64,000 nucleotides of DNA. Source: Tersicoccus mangrovi. GTDB taxonomy: Bacteria > Actinomycetota > Actinomycetes > Actinomycetales > Micrococcaceae. The position numbers and the translations under genes are program-made. This document shows positions 51,746 through 60,151 of the stretch, piece by piece. The notes under the pieces are model-generated. The model had not been told where the DNA came from, did not search any database, and saw only the letters and a program-made list of their open reading frames with translations. Where the stretch lies: positions 62,001-126,000 of the forward strand of contig NZ_JBAJMW010000006.1 of the NCBI RefSeq assembly GCF_036881825.1. Reading direction: 5' to 3'. Each line of letters starts with the position of its first letter. Positions within the stretch are counted from its first letter, which is position 1.

Positions 51746-52720
51746 ATGAGCGCCACGACCACCCGCCTCGCCCCCGTGCAGCCGATCAACTGGAACCGCA
51801 TCCAGGACGAGAAGGACGTCGAGGTGTGGAACCGCCTCACCGCGAACTTCTGGCTGCCCGAGAAGGTGCCCGTCTCCAACGACATCCAGTCCTGGGCGAC
51901 CCTCACCTCGGCCGAGCAGCAGCTGACCATGCGGGTCTTCACCGGCCTGACCCTGCTGGACACCATCCAGGGCACCGTCGGCGCCATCAGCCTCATCCCC
52001 GATGCCGTCACTCCGCACGAGGAGGCCGTCTTCACGAACATCTCGTTCATGGAGAGCGTGCACGCCAAGTCGTACTCCTCGATCTTCTCCACGCTCTGCT
52101 CGACGAAGGAGATCGACGAGGCGTTCCGCTGGTCCGCCGAGAACGAGCACCTGCAGCGCAAGGCCGACATCATCCTCGAGCGCTACCAGGGCGACGACCC
52201 GCTCAAGAAGAAGATCGCCTCCACCCTGCTCGAGTCCTTCCTCTTCTACTCCGGCTTCTATCTGCCCATGTACTGGTCCTCGCGGGCGAAGCTGACCAAC
52301 ACTGCCGACATGATCCGCTTGATCATCCGTGACGAGGCCGTGCACGGCTACTACATCGGCTACAAGTTCCAGCGCGCCCTCGAGACCGTGTCCGCGGCCC
52401 GCCGGCAGGAGCTGAAGGACTTCACCTTCGAGCTGCTGTTCGAGCTCTACGAGAACGAGATCGGCTACACCGAGTCGCTCTACGACGGTGTCGGGCTGAC
52501 CGAGGACGTGAAGAAGTTCCTGCACTACAACGCCAACAAGGCGCTGATGAACCTGGGCTACGAGGCGATGTTCCCGTCCACCGTCACCGACGTGAACCCG
52601 GCCATTCTCTCCGCCCTTTCCCCGAACGCCGACGAGAACCACGACTTCTTCTCGGGCTCCGGCTCCTCCTACGTCATCGGTAAGGCTGTGGCCACCGAGG
52701 ACGAGGACTGGGACTTCTGA
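51746..52720 (+). CDS. nrdF: Class Ib ribonucleotide reductase small subunit
   Basis: A 324-aa NrdF, the radical-generating metal subunit. Ligand-bearing segments NISFMESVHAKSYS and LLESFLFYSGFY are present, with IIRDEAVHGYYIGYKFQ (second metal-ligand helix). The C-terminal tail DEDWDF is the peptide that docks onto NrdE. Full length. Separated from nrdIE by about 4.8 kb of unrelated genes, with its own double promoter. AAGGA ribosome site. Confidence 0.95.
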   Translation: MSATTTRLAPVQPINWNRIQDEKDVEVWNRLTANFWLPEKVPVSNDIQSWATLTSAEQQLTMRVFTGLTLLDTIQGTVGAISLIPDAVTPHEEAVFTNISFMESVHAKSYSSIFSTLCSTKEIDEAFRWSAENEHLQRKADIILERYQGDDPLKKKIASTLLESFLFYSGFYLPMYWSSRAKLTNTADMIRLIIRDEAVHGYYIGYKFQRALETVSAARRQELKDFTFELLFELYENEIGYTESLYDGVGLTEDVKKFLHYNANKALMNLGYEAMFPSTVTDVNPAILSALSPNADENHDFFSGSGSSYVIGKAVATEDEDWDF

Positions 52721-52726
52721 CCCGCC

Positions 52727-52761
52727 CCGGTGCCCGTCACGCCACCCGTGGCGGGCACCGG
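52727..52761. terminator. Terminator-like hairpin after nrdF
   Basis: 10-bp stem (52727-52736 and 52752-52761) just after the nrdF stop and before the protease gene. Confidence 0.65.
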
Positions 52762-52787
52762 CACCCCCACCCTGAAGGGACCGCCGC

Positions 52788-54059
52788 GTGATTGTGCTGC
52801 TGTTCGTCATCGGCGTCGTCGCCGTCATCCTCGGCCTGGCCGCCTCCATCGCCCTGCACGAGCTCGGGCACCTGATCCCGGCCAAGCTGTTCGGGGTGCG
52901 GGTCAGCCAGTACATGATCGGCTTCGGCCCCACCCTGGTGAAGATCCGGCGCGGGGAGACCGAGTACGGGATCAAGGCCATCCCCGCCGGCGGGTACATC
53001 GCCATGGCCGGGATGACCCCACCAGTGGCGCCCCTGCCCGAGGGGGTGAAGCCGTCCCTGTTCCGGAGGATCGCCGACCGGGCGCGCGCCGCCCAGTCGG
53101 CTGAGGCGAAGCCCGGGGATGAGGCTCGCTCGTTCTGGGCGCTGCCGGTGCACAAGCGCATCGTCATCATGGCCGGCGGTCCCGCCATGAACCTGCTGAT
53201 CGCCGTCGTGCTGACCGGTGTGCTGATGGTCGGCATCGGCACCACGCGCACCACCACCACGGTCGGGGCGAACCCGGGGCCGGGCACCCCGGCAGCTGCG
53301 GCGGGCCTGCGCACCGGGGACCGGGTCACCGCCTTCGACGGCACCCCCGTCACCTCGTGGGCGCAGCTGAGCTCGATGATCCGCGCCCACGACGCCACCC
53401 CCACCAGCATCACCGTCCAGCGTGACGGGACCCAGGTGGACCTGACGGTCACCCCGCAGCTGAAGGACGTGGCCGTGCTCGATGAGGCCGGCAAGCCCGC
53501 GGCACGCGCGGACGGCACCCCCGTCACCACCCGGGCCGGTCAGATCGGCGTCGCCTTCGCCCGCGAACGGGCTCCCGAGCCGGTCACCGCGGTCCTGCCC
53601 GCCGTCGGGGAGACCATCGTCTCGATCGCCGGGGTGGTCATCGCCCTGCCCGTCCGCCTCATCCAGGTCGCCACCGCCCTGGTCAGCCCCGCCCCACGGG
53701 ACCCCAACGGACCCATCGGCGTCCTCGGGGTCACCCGCATCGCCGGGGAGGTCGCCGCGACCGACCAGATCGACCGCACCTCCAAGGCCGCCGGCATCAT
53801 CGGCATCCTGGCGAGCATGAACGCCGCCCTGTTCGTCTTCAACCTCATCCCGCTGCTGCCCCTGGACGGCGGACACATCGCCGGCGCCCTGTGGGAAGGC
53901 CTGCGCCGCCGCACCGCCGCCATGTTCGGCCGGGCCGACCCGGGCCCCGTCGACGCCGCCAAGGCGATGCCCCTGACCTACCTGGTGGCCGGGCTGATGC
54001 TGTGCATGAGCGTGCTGCTGCTCATCGCCGACATCGTCAAACCGGTCCGCCTGTTCTGA
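52788..54059 (+). CDS. RseP/Rip1-like site-2 membrane metalloprotease
   Basis: A 423-aa intramembrane zinc protease. HELGH (residues 24-28) lies in the first membrane helix. A second helix begins at KRIVIMAGGPAMNLLIAVVL (near residue 125), and a PDZ domain follows at 165-260 (AGLRTGDRVTAFDG). The closing LPLDGGH (about residue 357) gives the third metal ligand. Such enzymes release membrane-held anti-sigma factors. A complete copy beside a sigma-like protein is notable. No specific substrate is visible. GTG start. Confidence 0.9.
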   Translation: MIVLLFVIGVVAVILGLAASIALHELGHLIPAKLFGVRVSQYMIGFGPTLVKIRRGETEYGIKAIPAGGYIAMAGMTPPVAPLPEGVKPSLFRRIADRARAAQSAEAKPGDEARSFWALPVHKRIVIMAGGPAMNLLIAVVLTGVLMVGIGTTRTTTTVGANPGPGTPAAAAGLRTGDRVTAFDGTPVTSWAQLSSMIRAHDATPTSITVQRDGTQVDLTVTPQLKDVAVLDEAGKPAARADGTPVTTRAGQIGVAFARERAPEPVTAVLPAVGETIVSIAGVVIALPVRLIQVATALVSPAPRDPNGPIGVLGVTRIAGEVAATDQIDRTSKAAGIIGILASMNAALFVFNLIPLLPLDGGHIAGALWEGLRRRTAAMFGRADPGPVDAAKAMPLTYLVAGLMLCMSVLLLIADIVKPVRLF

Positions 54060-54071
54060 GTCGTTGCCCGC

Positions 54072-54803
54072 TCAGCCTCGCAGCGCGCACTCGATCAGGA
54101 ACCGCATCAGGACAGTGGCGTCGGCCTCTCGGTAGAGGGTGACCAGGTGCCGGTCGAACTCGGGGCGCCTGGCGACCGGGACGATGATCGGGTCGTACCC
54201 GCAGCGCATCAGCTCGCCGTTCATCATGATCCGCGAGGTGCGCTTGTTGCCGTCGAAGAAGAACTGGTGCCGGGTGCCCAGGCAGAAGTACGCGGTTGCC
54301 CGCTCCACCGGGTGTGAAAGCCGTTCGAGTGCCGCGATTCCCGCCGTGAATTCGGCACGCAGCGCGGCACCGTGGTCTGTGGCGCTGGTCGCGGAGTACA
54401 CGCCGCGCCCGCCGAGGCGGACGTGCCCACCGCCGGTCACCGAACCCTCGCCGCGGAAGTGCCCGGATTCGATCGCCTCGTGCACCGCGACGATGCGGTG
54501 CAGTCGGTCTGCGGTGGCCTTGGCCAACCGGAAAGACCCGGAGCGGACCTGGCCTGCAAGGTGGTGATGGGCTGCCACGAGGGCCAGCACCTGCTGTTGA
54601 TCGAATCCGGGATCGGCCGGGGGAATGGCGAAGAGGCTCGCTACCTGGTCGGGGGTCAGCGGGTTGTCCTCGAGGGCGGCGGCGTTCCAGACGTGATCGA
54701 GCAGGCCCTGCTCCAGGTGGTCGAGCGCAGCAGGCGTACCGACCTTGTTGACGGAGTCCCACGGGACCGCGTCGTGTGTCCAGGTGAAACTCAGCTCGGT
54801 CAT
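54072..54803 (-). CDS. Fic-domain protein
   Basis: A 243-aa Fic protein. The core motif HQFFFDGNKRTSR (residues 179-191) matches H-x-F-x-D-G-N-K-R-x2-R, with the catalytic His. An N-terminal helix with LEDN (Glu45) resembles the inhibitory S/T-x3-E-G/N motif, which would make it self-inhibited. Such enzymes AMPylate proteins, and Lys in GNKR occurs in Doc-like and Fic variants. No separate antitoxin gene is adjacent. ATG at 54803 with GGAGG upstream; a longer start at 54833 is possible. Confidence 0.85.
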   Translation of the reverse strand: MTELSFTWTHDAVPWDSVNKVGTPAALDHLEQGLLDHVWNAAALEDNPLTPDQVASLFAIPPADPGFDQQQVLALVAAHHHLAGQVRSGSFRLAKATADRLHRIVAVHEAIESGHFRGEGSVTGGGHVRLGGRGVYSATSATDHGAALRAEFTAGIAALERLSHPVERATAYFCLGTRHQFFFDGNKRTSRIMMNGELMRCGYDPIIVPVARRPEFDRHLVTLYREADATVLMRFLIECALRG

Positions 54804-54830
54804 GGCTCCATCCTCCCTTCTGGGCTCGCT

Positions 54831-54837
54831 CATGTAG
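54831..54837 (-). promoter_or_regulatory. Weak promoter-like motif CTACATG
   Basis: Minus-strand TACAT-type string before the Fic gene, a partial match to the second-class motif. Confidence 0.3.
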
Positions 54838-54990
54838 CCCTCATCGCCTCGGCCGTCGACCTCTGGGCAACCCCGAGGGCGGATCCACCAGCCTCATCTG
54901 CGTCGGCGGCGGACTGGTCATCGGTCTGGTCCCCGGGATCCCGCTGATGCTCTCCTGGTACGCGCACCGGCGCCGACGAGGTGGTCTTCG

Positions 54991-55001
54991 CCGCACACAT
55001 G
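54991..55001 (+). promoter_or_regulatory. Promoter-like motif CCGCACACATG
   Basis: GAGG exactly 12 nt before CACACAT; leader of about 45 nt to the lipoprotein ATG, with a GGGGAAGG ribosome site. Confidence 0.65.
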
Positions 55002-55051
55002 GGATGCAGCCGCCGGGAACCGCCCGGCCAACGGGGAAGGAATCCCGCCCC

Positions 55052-55654
55052 ATGAAGATGAACCTCAAGGCGCCGATCGCGCTCGTCCTGATCTCTCTCG
55101 CTGCCCTGTCGCTGACCGGGTGCACCGCGTCGCAGCAGGCCAGCCAGGAGGTCAACACCAAGGCCGAGAACCGGTCCCCGTACATGCCGCAGAACGACGT
55201 CGAGTACAACAACTACAACGCGGCCCAGAAGATGTACGACGATCCGAACTCGATCATCTGGTGCACCACCAGCTTCCCGAACAACTCCAGCCCGCTGGTC
55301 ACCATCCCGATCCGGTCGAAGCTGACCAGCTCGTCGGTGAGCTACTTCCGCGGCACCGACTCCAGCGGGTACGACCAGCGGTCCGTGGACGGCATGTACC
55401 ACGGCAACCCGCCCGGGTACCGGTACGGGTTCACGCCCTCCGGGGACTACGTCGACTTCTTCGGTCTCAACGTCCTGTGCTCCTCGAAGCTGCAGAACTA
55501 CCAGCGGCAGGAGACCAAGGTGTCCATCACCGGCAACTCCGACGCTGTCACGCAGGCGCAGAAGGACGCCGAGGAAGCCCTCAAGCGAGGGGACACCTCC
55601 AAGGCCACCCAGCTGCTGCAGGACGCCGTCAAGAACGCAGGGGCCACCAAGTGA
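55052..55654 (+). CDS. Hypothetical lipoprotein
   Basis: A 200-aa lipoprotein: signal helix (ALVLISLAALSLTGC) with lipidated Cys24. A Tyr/Asn-rich N-terminal part precedes a beta-rich domain with two Cys that may pair (IIWCTTSFP and LNVLCSS). A C-terminal helical region (EEALKRGDTSKATQLLQDAV) looks like one TPR-type hairpin. Its stop overlaps the GTG of the next gene. No family recognised; it probably sits on the outer face of the membrane. Confidence 0.75.
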   Translation: MKMNLKAPIALVLISLAALSLTGCTASQQASQEVNTKAENRSPYMPQNDVEYNNYNAAQKMYDDPNSIIWCTTSFPNNSSPLVTIPIRSKLTSSSVSYFRGTDSSGYDQRSVDGMYHGNPPGYRYGFTPSGDYVDFFGLNVLCSSKLQNYQRQETKVSITGNSDAVTQAQKDAEEALKRGDTSKATQLLQDAVKNAGATK

Positions 55655-56091
55655 GCACCGGGCTGAAGGTCCTCGGCGGCATCGTCGCCACCGTCCTCGT
55701 CATCGGCGCCCTCGTGGTCGCCGGGCTGGCGCTCGGCTGGTTCGGCCGCGGCGCGCACGTCATCTCCGCAGGCAACGTCGAGAAGCAGTACGGGGTGGTG
55801 ATCGGCCAGTACAACGACATGATCGCCGCCGCGGAGAACGCCTGCACCGCCCAGGCCTCGGCGAAGAAGACCACCAGCAAGGACGACGCCCAACTGTTCG
55901 AGGACCCCACCACGGCGCGCGCCGCCACGTTCCGGTCCCTGGTCGCCAAGTACTCCGCCACCGTCGACAACCCGTTCGAGGGGCAGATCGTCGTCCCGCC
56001 GGGCTACCCGACCTCCGCCGGGCTGCACGGCCTGGACACCAAGGACTGGTGCACGGTCTCCGGCCAGCTGCAGGAGCTCCGCGGCCGCTGA
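55651..56091 (+). CDS. Single-pass exported protein
   Basis: A 146-aa protein with an N-terminal membrane helix (residues 8-30, LGGIVATVLVIGALVVAGLA). The exported domain has two Cys (NACTAQA and DWCTVSG) and a helix (VEKQYGVVIGQYNDMIAAAE), which resembles LemA-like exported helical domains. GTG overlaps the preceding lipoprotein stop, so the two are made together and probably act together at the cell surface. Confidence 0.7.
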   Translation: MSTGLKVLGGIVATVLVIGALVVAGLALGWFGRGAHVISAGNVEKQYGVVIGQYNDMIAAAENACTAQASAKKTTSKDDAQLFEDPTTARAATFRSLVAKYSATVDNPFEGQIVVPPGYPTSAGLHGLDTKDWCTVSGQLQELRGR

Positions 56092-56120
56092 TCGGGGGCT
56101 GTCGCGAGAGGACGCCCGTG

Positions 56121-56131
56121 CCGCACACATG
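56121..56131 (+). promoter_or_regulatory. Promoter-like motif CCGCACACATG before tRNA-like region
   Basis: GAGG exactly 12 nt upstream. No protein start follows within 400 nt; instead two tRNA-like sequences follow. Confidence 0.6.
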
Positions 56132-56135
56132 GGGT

Positions 56136-56230
56136 GCAGCACAGAAACGTAGGCCGGGTCAGGAACCCGGCAGGGCTGACGGTCACCCCGCCCACACGGG
56201 GGCCGGTTCGATTCCGGTGAGCCCACGCTG
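56136..56230 (+). tRNA. tRNA-like element, identity unresolved
   Basis: It has a clear T-arm (GCCGG-TTCGATT-CCGGT) and a 5-bp stem like a long variable arm (CCCCG/CGGGG). A perfect arm with a 7-nt loop (CCGGG-TCAGGAA-CCCGG) is present, but the base before the anticodon would be C, not T. The acceptor ends pair poorly and no D-arm is evident. It may be degenerate or an unusual tRNA; the anticodon is not assignable. Confidence 0.3.
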
Positions 56231-56398
56231 AGTCGTCAACGCGCCGACGACGACTCGTCACCAGCACGGGTAGCTCCCGGGTGCATGGCGGTGGCGAAAA
56301 TCCCCGACGGCGACGCCCGAGCTGCGATAGTGCCGCGTGCGACTGAAGGCCCCCGACGGCAATCGGGGATCGATGGAGGAGCACGGAAAAGAGATGGA
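56231..56398. other. Spacer between tRNA-like elements
   Basis: No convincing gene. A 6-bp hairpin (CCCCGA/TCGGGG) lies at about 56351-56368, and a GGAGGAG string near 56376 has no start codon behind it. Confidence 0.4.
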
Positions 56399-56489
56399 GC
56401 GGTGACGAGGTCTGGCGACCTCCCGGGTGGAAGCCCGGTCCCCCGGCTTGTCGGCAGGGGGAGGGTGGGTTCGACTCCCGCCCACCGCA
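56399..56489 (+). tRNA. Probable tRNA-Ser(GGA)-like gene
   Basis: The ends pair (GCGGTG with CACCGC) and the discriminator is A. A short D-arm has GG in the loop (GAGGT-CTGGCG-ACCTC). T33 plus GGA (56429-56431) and A37 fit a Ser anticodon loop, though its stem has one C-C mismatch. The long variable arm (CCCCC/GGGGG) fits class II tRNAs. The T-arm GTGGG-TTCGACT-CCCGC is good. CCA is not encoded. Confidence 0.5.
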
Positions 56490-56561
56490 CAAGAGAACAC
56501 TCCGCCCGACCGCCGTCGCCACCACCGACGACCAGTCGATCGCCTCCAGATGGGACACAAC

Positions 56562-57149
56562 ATGATGATCGCCGGAATGCCCGACCCGCGGATCCTCCAA
56601 GGTCACGCCCCATCCCTGGATGAGTTCCTCGTCAGGGTCTTCCTGGCAGGAGGAGTCCTCATCGCCGTCCTCGCGATCCTGGCGCTCATCGCGCGGGCAG
56701 GTTCCGTGGTCTACCGGGCAGGCCAGCGGCGGAAGTTCCGTGTCGCGATGGCCCAGGAACCAGCCCGCCTGCGCACCATCTCGGAGCACCGGCTGCGCCG
56801 GTACCGCCGGTCGCTGATCGACTTCGGGACCGCCGGGCAGACAGACCCGCGGGTCCAGGCGCAGATCGATGTCCTCGAGGCGGAGAGTGCGCGACGGAAG
56901 ATCGAGGCGGAAGCCGATGCGGTGTCCAAGGCGCGGACGCTCGTCGCCACGACCGACGACCAGATCCGAGACGCGACGGATCGAGAACTGATCACTCTCG
57001 ACGCCGACGCCTGGGTCCGGTACCTGCTCCCCTTCTCCGAAGAGGCTCTGAGCGACGAGGTCGGCTCCCTGAAGAGGCGGGTCAACACCGAACAGGAACG
57101 TCGCCGCGTCGACGCCGCGCTCGGCACGACGGCAGCACGCCGGGCCTGA
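56562..57149 (+). CDS. Single-pass membrane protein with coiled-coil tail
   Basis: A 195-aa protein: one membrane helix at about residues 25-45 (FLAGGVLIAVLAILALIARA), followed by a long charged helical cytoplasmic part (QAQIDVLEAESARRKIEAEA). The ATG at 56562 is chosen for its GGGA ribosome-like site; 56550 is in frame too. It follows the tRNA-like pair and may share their transcript. Function unknown. Confidence 0.65.
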   Translation: MMIAGMPDPRILQGHAPSLDEFLVRVFLAGGVLIAVLAILALIARAGSVVYRAGQRRKFRVAMAQEPARLRTISEHRLRRYRRSLIDFGTAGQTDPRVQAQIDVLEAESARRKIEAEADAVSKARTLVATTDDQIRDATDRELITLDADAWVRYLLPFSEEALSDEVGSLKRRVNTEQERRRVDAALGTTAARRA

Positions 57150-57273
57150 CCTACCCTCCTGGATTCGCAACCGGATCAGCCGTCGCTGCCGCACCCCTCT
57201 ATCGGCCCGGCAACTCGCCCTCGGCTCGACGACCCCCAGTACCTCTCGAGCCTGACGCCGGCGGCAGGCCATG

Positions 57274-57284
57274 CCGCACACATG
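57274..57284 (+). promoter_or_regulatory. Promoter-like motif CCGCACACATG, leaderless type
   Basis: CACACAT at 57277-57283; ATG exactly 7 nt later at 57291. No GAGN box at the usual distance. Confidence 0.65.
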
Positions 57285-57290
57285 AGGGGC

Positions 57291-60086
57291 ATGACCGAGA
57301 TCGAACCGGCCGCAGCTGAAGCCGGCAACCTCGTGCCCCGAGGGCAGGACGCCGTGACGATGCGCGCCTCCGTGGCCACCAGCCGCGCCGAAGTCGCCCG
57401 CCAGCGCGCCGCACTGCAGGCCCAGCAGCAGGAGATGAAGGACGACCTCGAGCGGCAACGGCAGGAGCTCGAAGCCGCCTTCCGCGCTCGGCAGGCCGAA
57501 CTGGACGCCCAGATGGCGCCGCTGAAGGCGGAACTGAAGAAGCTGGAGGAGGTGTCCTGGACGGTCGACCTGTACCTGGGCCGAGACGAGTCCCTGACCC
57601 TGGTCCGTGACGGCGCGCCCGCGCCGGCCGACACCCCGCTGACGATCCGGCAGAAGGTCCTCGTCATGGCCGAGGAGTCGCTCATCCTGATGGACCGCGG
57701 TGCCACCGGTATGGACTACAAGGACATCAACGCCTTCGTGACGTGGCTGATCGCCGCACCCGAGAACCTGGACCGGGTCCTGCCCGAGCCCAAGGGCGTC
57801 GTCGTCCTCATCCCCACCCGTGTCCCGTCCTGCTCCGGGAACATCTGGGAGGACTCCGCCAAGAACGCCTACAACGAGGCCTCTTACTGGCTCCTGCGCA
57901 ACGGCGAGAAGCTCTACGTGCTCACCGTCGACGAGAAGCTGAAGATCGCAGACCGGGTCCTGCCCAACCGCACCGAGTTCACCGACGTCTTCGGCCGCCG
58001 CCTCTTCGGCGTCGACATCGGCAAGCCCGTCGTCCCCGGCTCCGAGGAATGGCTCGAGATGCAGGAGGAGGCCGACGCCCGGCGCCGGCACTTCATGCGC
58101 ATCGTGCTGGTCCTGCAGGGCATCATCGACCGCACCCCCGTCTGGCACCCCATGCCCGAGACCGGACTGAACCTGCTCTCGGTCGCCGACCAGGACGCCG
58201 GCCGAGTCGTCCTCATCCAGGACGGCGACACGTCCCTGCAGCTCGGTGACGGGCACGAGACGTTCGCCGCCTGGCAGCGACGGTTGAACGCCCAGATGCG
58301 CCCGGGGCTGCGCATCGCCGGCGACTGGCGCACCGAAGGCTTCAACGACCTGTGGGGCAAGGACTGGCGAGGGCGGTCCGCGCACACCCGCCTGAACCCG
58401 CCGAACGTCGACAGCCGCCCGGCGACCGACCAGCCGCACCTCATTGAAGGTCGCCGCGACGGCGGGTTCGTCATCCGGTTCGAGCGCACCGACCAGGTCT
58501 GGCGCAAGTACACCGAGCCTGACCCGGACAAGCCGGGCTGGGTCTACCACCGGGACCGACTGGAGACCCCCACCCAGCGCGCCTCCTGCGTCGTGAAGAC
58601 CCACGATGACTGGGTGCTGCCCTTCGACCTGGCCACCCGGGCCGAGATCGCCTACTTCCTGAACAGCCGGGAAGAGCGGTCCAAGCACTTCCTGTCCATG
58701 GTCCCCGCCCTGCGCGCCGTCCTGGCCGCCAAGGACGCCGAGGCTGCGACGGAGGCGCCGTTCCGTGGGCTGCTGGCGCGGATGCTCGAGGCCGAAGGCG
58801 AGCCGGCCGAGACGGTGCCCGCCACGCTGGACGAGCTGGTGCATTGGTGGAAGGTCGCCCACACCTGGGCCCGGCCCTTGAACGGTGAGCCGAAGCACGA
58901 GGCGAAGGCCGCCGAGCAGATCATCACTGAGTACCGGGCTCGGCGCGCCGCATCCGAGGACGGCCGCGCCGACCGGATGGTCGCCGCCGGCCGCCGCGTG
59001 CCCGGGGTCATCGCCGTCGCGGCCAACCGGCAGGGCAAGTGGTTCGCCTACGCCCCATCCACCCCGGCCCATGACACCGGCGTGTTCCTGGACATCACGC
59101 CGATCCGGGCCAACGGCACCCTCGGGCCGGTCAAGACATGGCAGCGGGTCGCCCCGCGCTCGGCGAGCCTGCTGCAGGTCGCCTGGTCCACCGAGGCCTG
59201 GGCCACCTGGAAGTTCGCCGCCAACCCCAACCACTACCTCACCGCCCCCGAGCGGGAGGCCCTGGTCGCCGAGCTGGTCAACGGAGCCGAAGGCATCCCG
59301 CTGGCGGTCACCGAGATCTTCGACCCGGTCGACCCGACCAGCCGCACCCTCGCCCTCTACACCTGGCGCACCGGCACCCCCGAGGGCACTGAGGTCCGTT
59401 CAACCGACGACCCCTACTCCTGGCACTACCGGGGCGACACGGCGCTGATCACCGGCCGCGGCCGCGCCGTCGTCAAGGACACCGACGGCGCCCGGCTCGG
59501 GGACCCCCGACGGATCGAGAAGACCTACTTCGGCGGGTACCTCGGCGGCAGCCGCTGGGGCGACACCCCCTGGTGGCCCGACGAGGCACACCGGTACAGC
59601 GACGTCCGACCGCGGCTGGCCTGGGCCGACGAGCACGCGCTCGACCGGATCAAGGCGTACGCCGACCGGTGCGGCGCGGCCGCCAAGACCGAGCAGGCGG
59701 CTCGGCGTGCCCGCGATGCCGAGGCGTACCGGTACTCCCGGCCCGTCGAAGCGCTCATCCGCGCCGAGATCGAAGCGGCAGCCAAGGAGCGGTTCTTCGA
59801 GGACTACGGCGCCGGCGCCGAGGACCTGTGGGAGGCGCACCTGAAGACCCTGCCGCAGCGCCAGCCCATCCACCCGCGTGAGCTGTGGGGACTCGTCGCC
59901 ATCGCCCTCGACCACGGTCACCCCGTCGTCGGGCAGAGCCTAGACCAGCTCGCCGACCACGCCTGGTCCCACCGCAACAAGGCGCCGGGGGAGTGGCACC
60001 CCGCCCGCGGGCGTATCGACCTGAAGGGCTATGGCCACATCATCGTCCCCGAGCCTCCCCCCGTCGGCGACGAGGACCAGCGGTGA
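57291..60086 (+). CDS. Large coiled-coil protein of unknown function (931 aa)
   Basis: The largest unassigned gene here. Residues 20-85 form a strongly charged coiled coil (REEV/RQRAAL pattern with QQQEMKDDLERQRQELEAAF). Residues 90-270 are mixed and include VVVLIPTRVPSCSGNIWEDS. The middle third is rich in Trp/Asp loops (ITGEFNDLWG-like, FNDLWGKDWRGR). The C-terminal third has a second helical zone (KTEQAARRARDAEAYRYS). No ATPase, nuclease or membrane motif was found. A structural or scaffold role is possible. Leaderless start. Confidence 0.75.
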   Translation: MTEIEPAAAEAGNLVPRGQDAVTMRASVATSRAEVARQRAALQAQQQEMKDDLERQRQELEAAFRARQAELDAQMAPLKAELKKLEEVSWTVDLYLGRDESLTLVRDGAPAPADTPLTIRQKVLVMAEESLILMDRGATGMDYKDINAFVTWLIAAPENLDRVLPEPKGVVVLIPTRVPSCSGNIWEDSAKNAYNEASYWLLRNGEKLYVLTVDEKLKIADRVLPNRTEFTDVFGRRLFGVDIGKPVVPGSEEWLEMQEEADARRRHFMRIVLVLQGIIDRTPVWHPMPETGLNLLSVADQDAGRVVLIQDGDTSLQLGDGHETFAAWQRRLNAQMRPGLRIAGDWRTEGFNDLWGKDWRGRSAHTRLNPPNVDSRPATDQPHLIEGRRDGGFVIRFERTDQVWRKYTEPDPDKPGWVYHRDRLETPTQRASCVVKTHDDWVLPFDLATRAEIAYFLNSREERSKHFLSMVPALRAVLAAKDAEAATEAPFRGLLARMLEAEGEPAETVPATLDELVHWWKVAHTWARPLNGEPKHEAKAAEQIITEYRARRAASEDGRADRMVAAGRRVPGVIAVAANRQGKWFAYAPSTPAHDTGVFLDITPIRANGTLGPVKTWQRVAPRSASLLQVAWSTEAWATWKFAANPNHYLTAPEREALVAELVNGAEGIPLAVTEIFDPVDPTSRTLALYTWRTGTPEGTEVRSTDDPYSWHYRGDTALITGRGRAVVKDTDGARLGDPRRIEKTYFGGYLGGSRWGDTPWWPDEAHRYSDVRPRLAWADEHALDRIKAYADRCGAAAKTEQAARRARDAEAYRYSRPVEALIRAEIEAAAKERFFEDYGAGAEDLWEAHLKTLPQRQPIHPRELWGLVAIALDHGHPVVGQSLDQLADHAWSHRNKAPGEWHPARGRIDLKGYGHIIVPEPPPVGDEDQR

Positions 60087-60103
60087 CTGGGCTCCCGTCG
60101 CGC

Positions 60104-60113
60104 TCTACGCATG
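60104..60113 (+). promoter_or_regulatory. Promoter-like motif TCTACGCATG before thyA
   Basis: Second-class copy 38 nt before the thyA ATG; the leader has a CAGGAGC ribosome site. Confidence 0.6.
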
Positions 60114-60151
60114 ATCCGCGACAGAAGCAGACCATCTCACCAGGAGCAGCC

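Noticed and set aside
54850..55000. Membrane-helix-like translation (SLICVGGGLVIGLVPGIPLM)
   Set aside because: It looks like the end of a membrane protein but has no usable start before 54947 and runs into the lipoprotein frame without a stop. Possibly a gene remnant, too weak to annotate.
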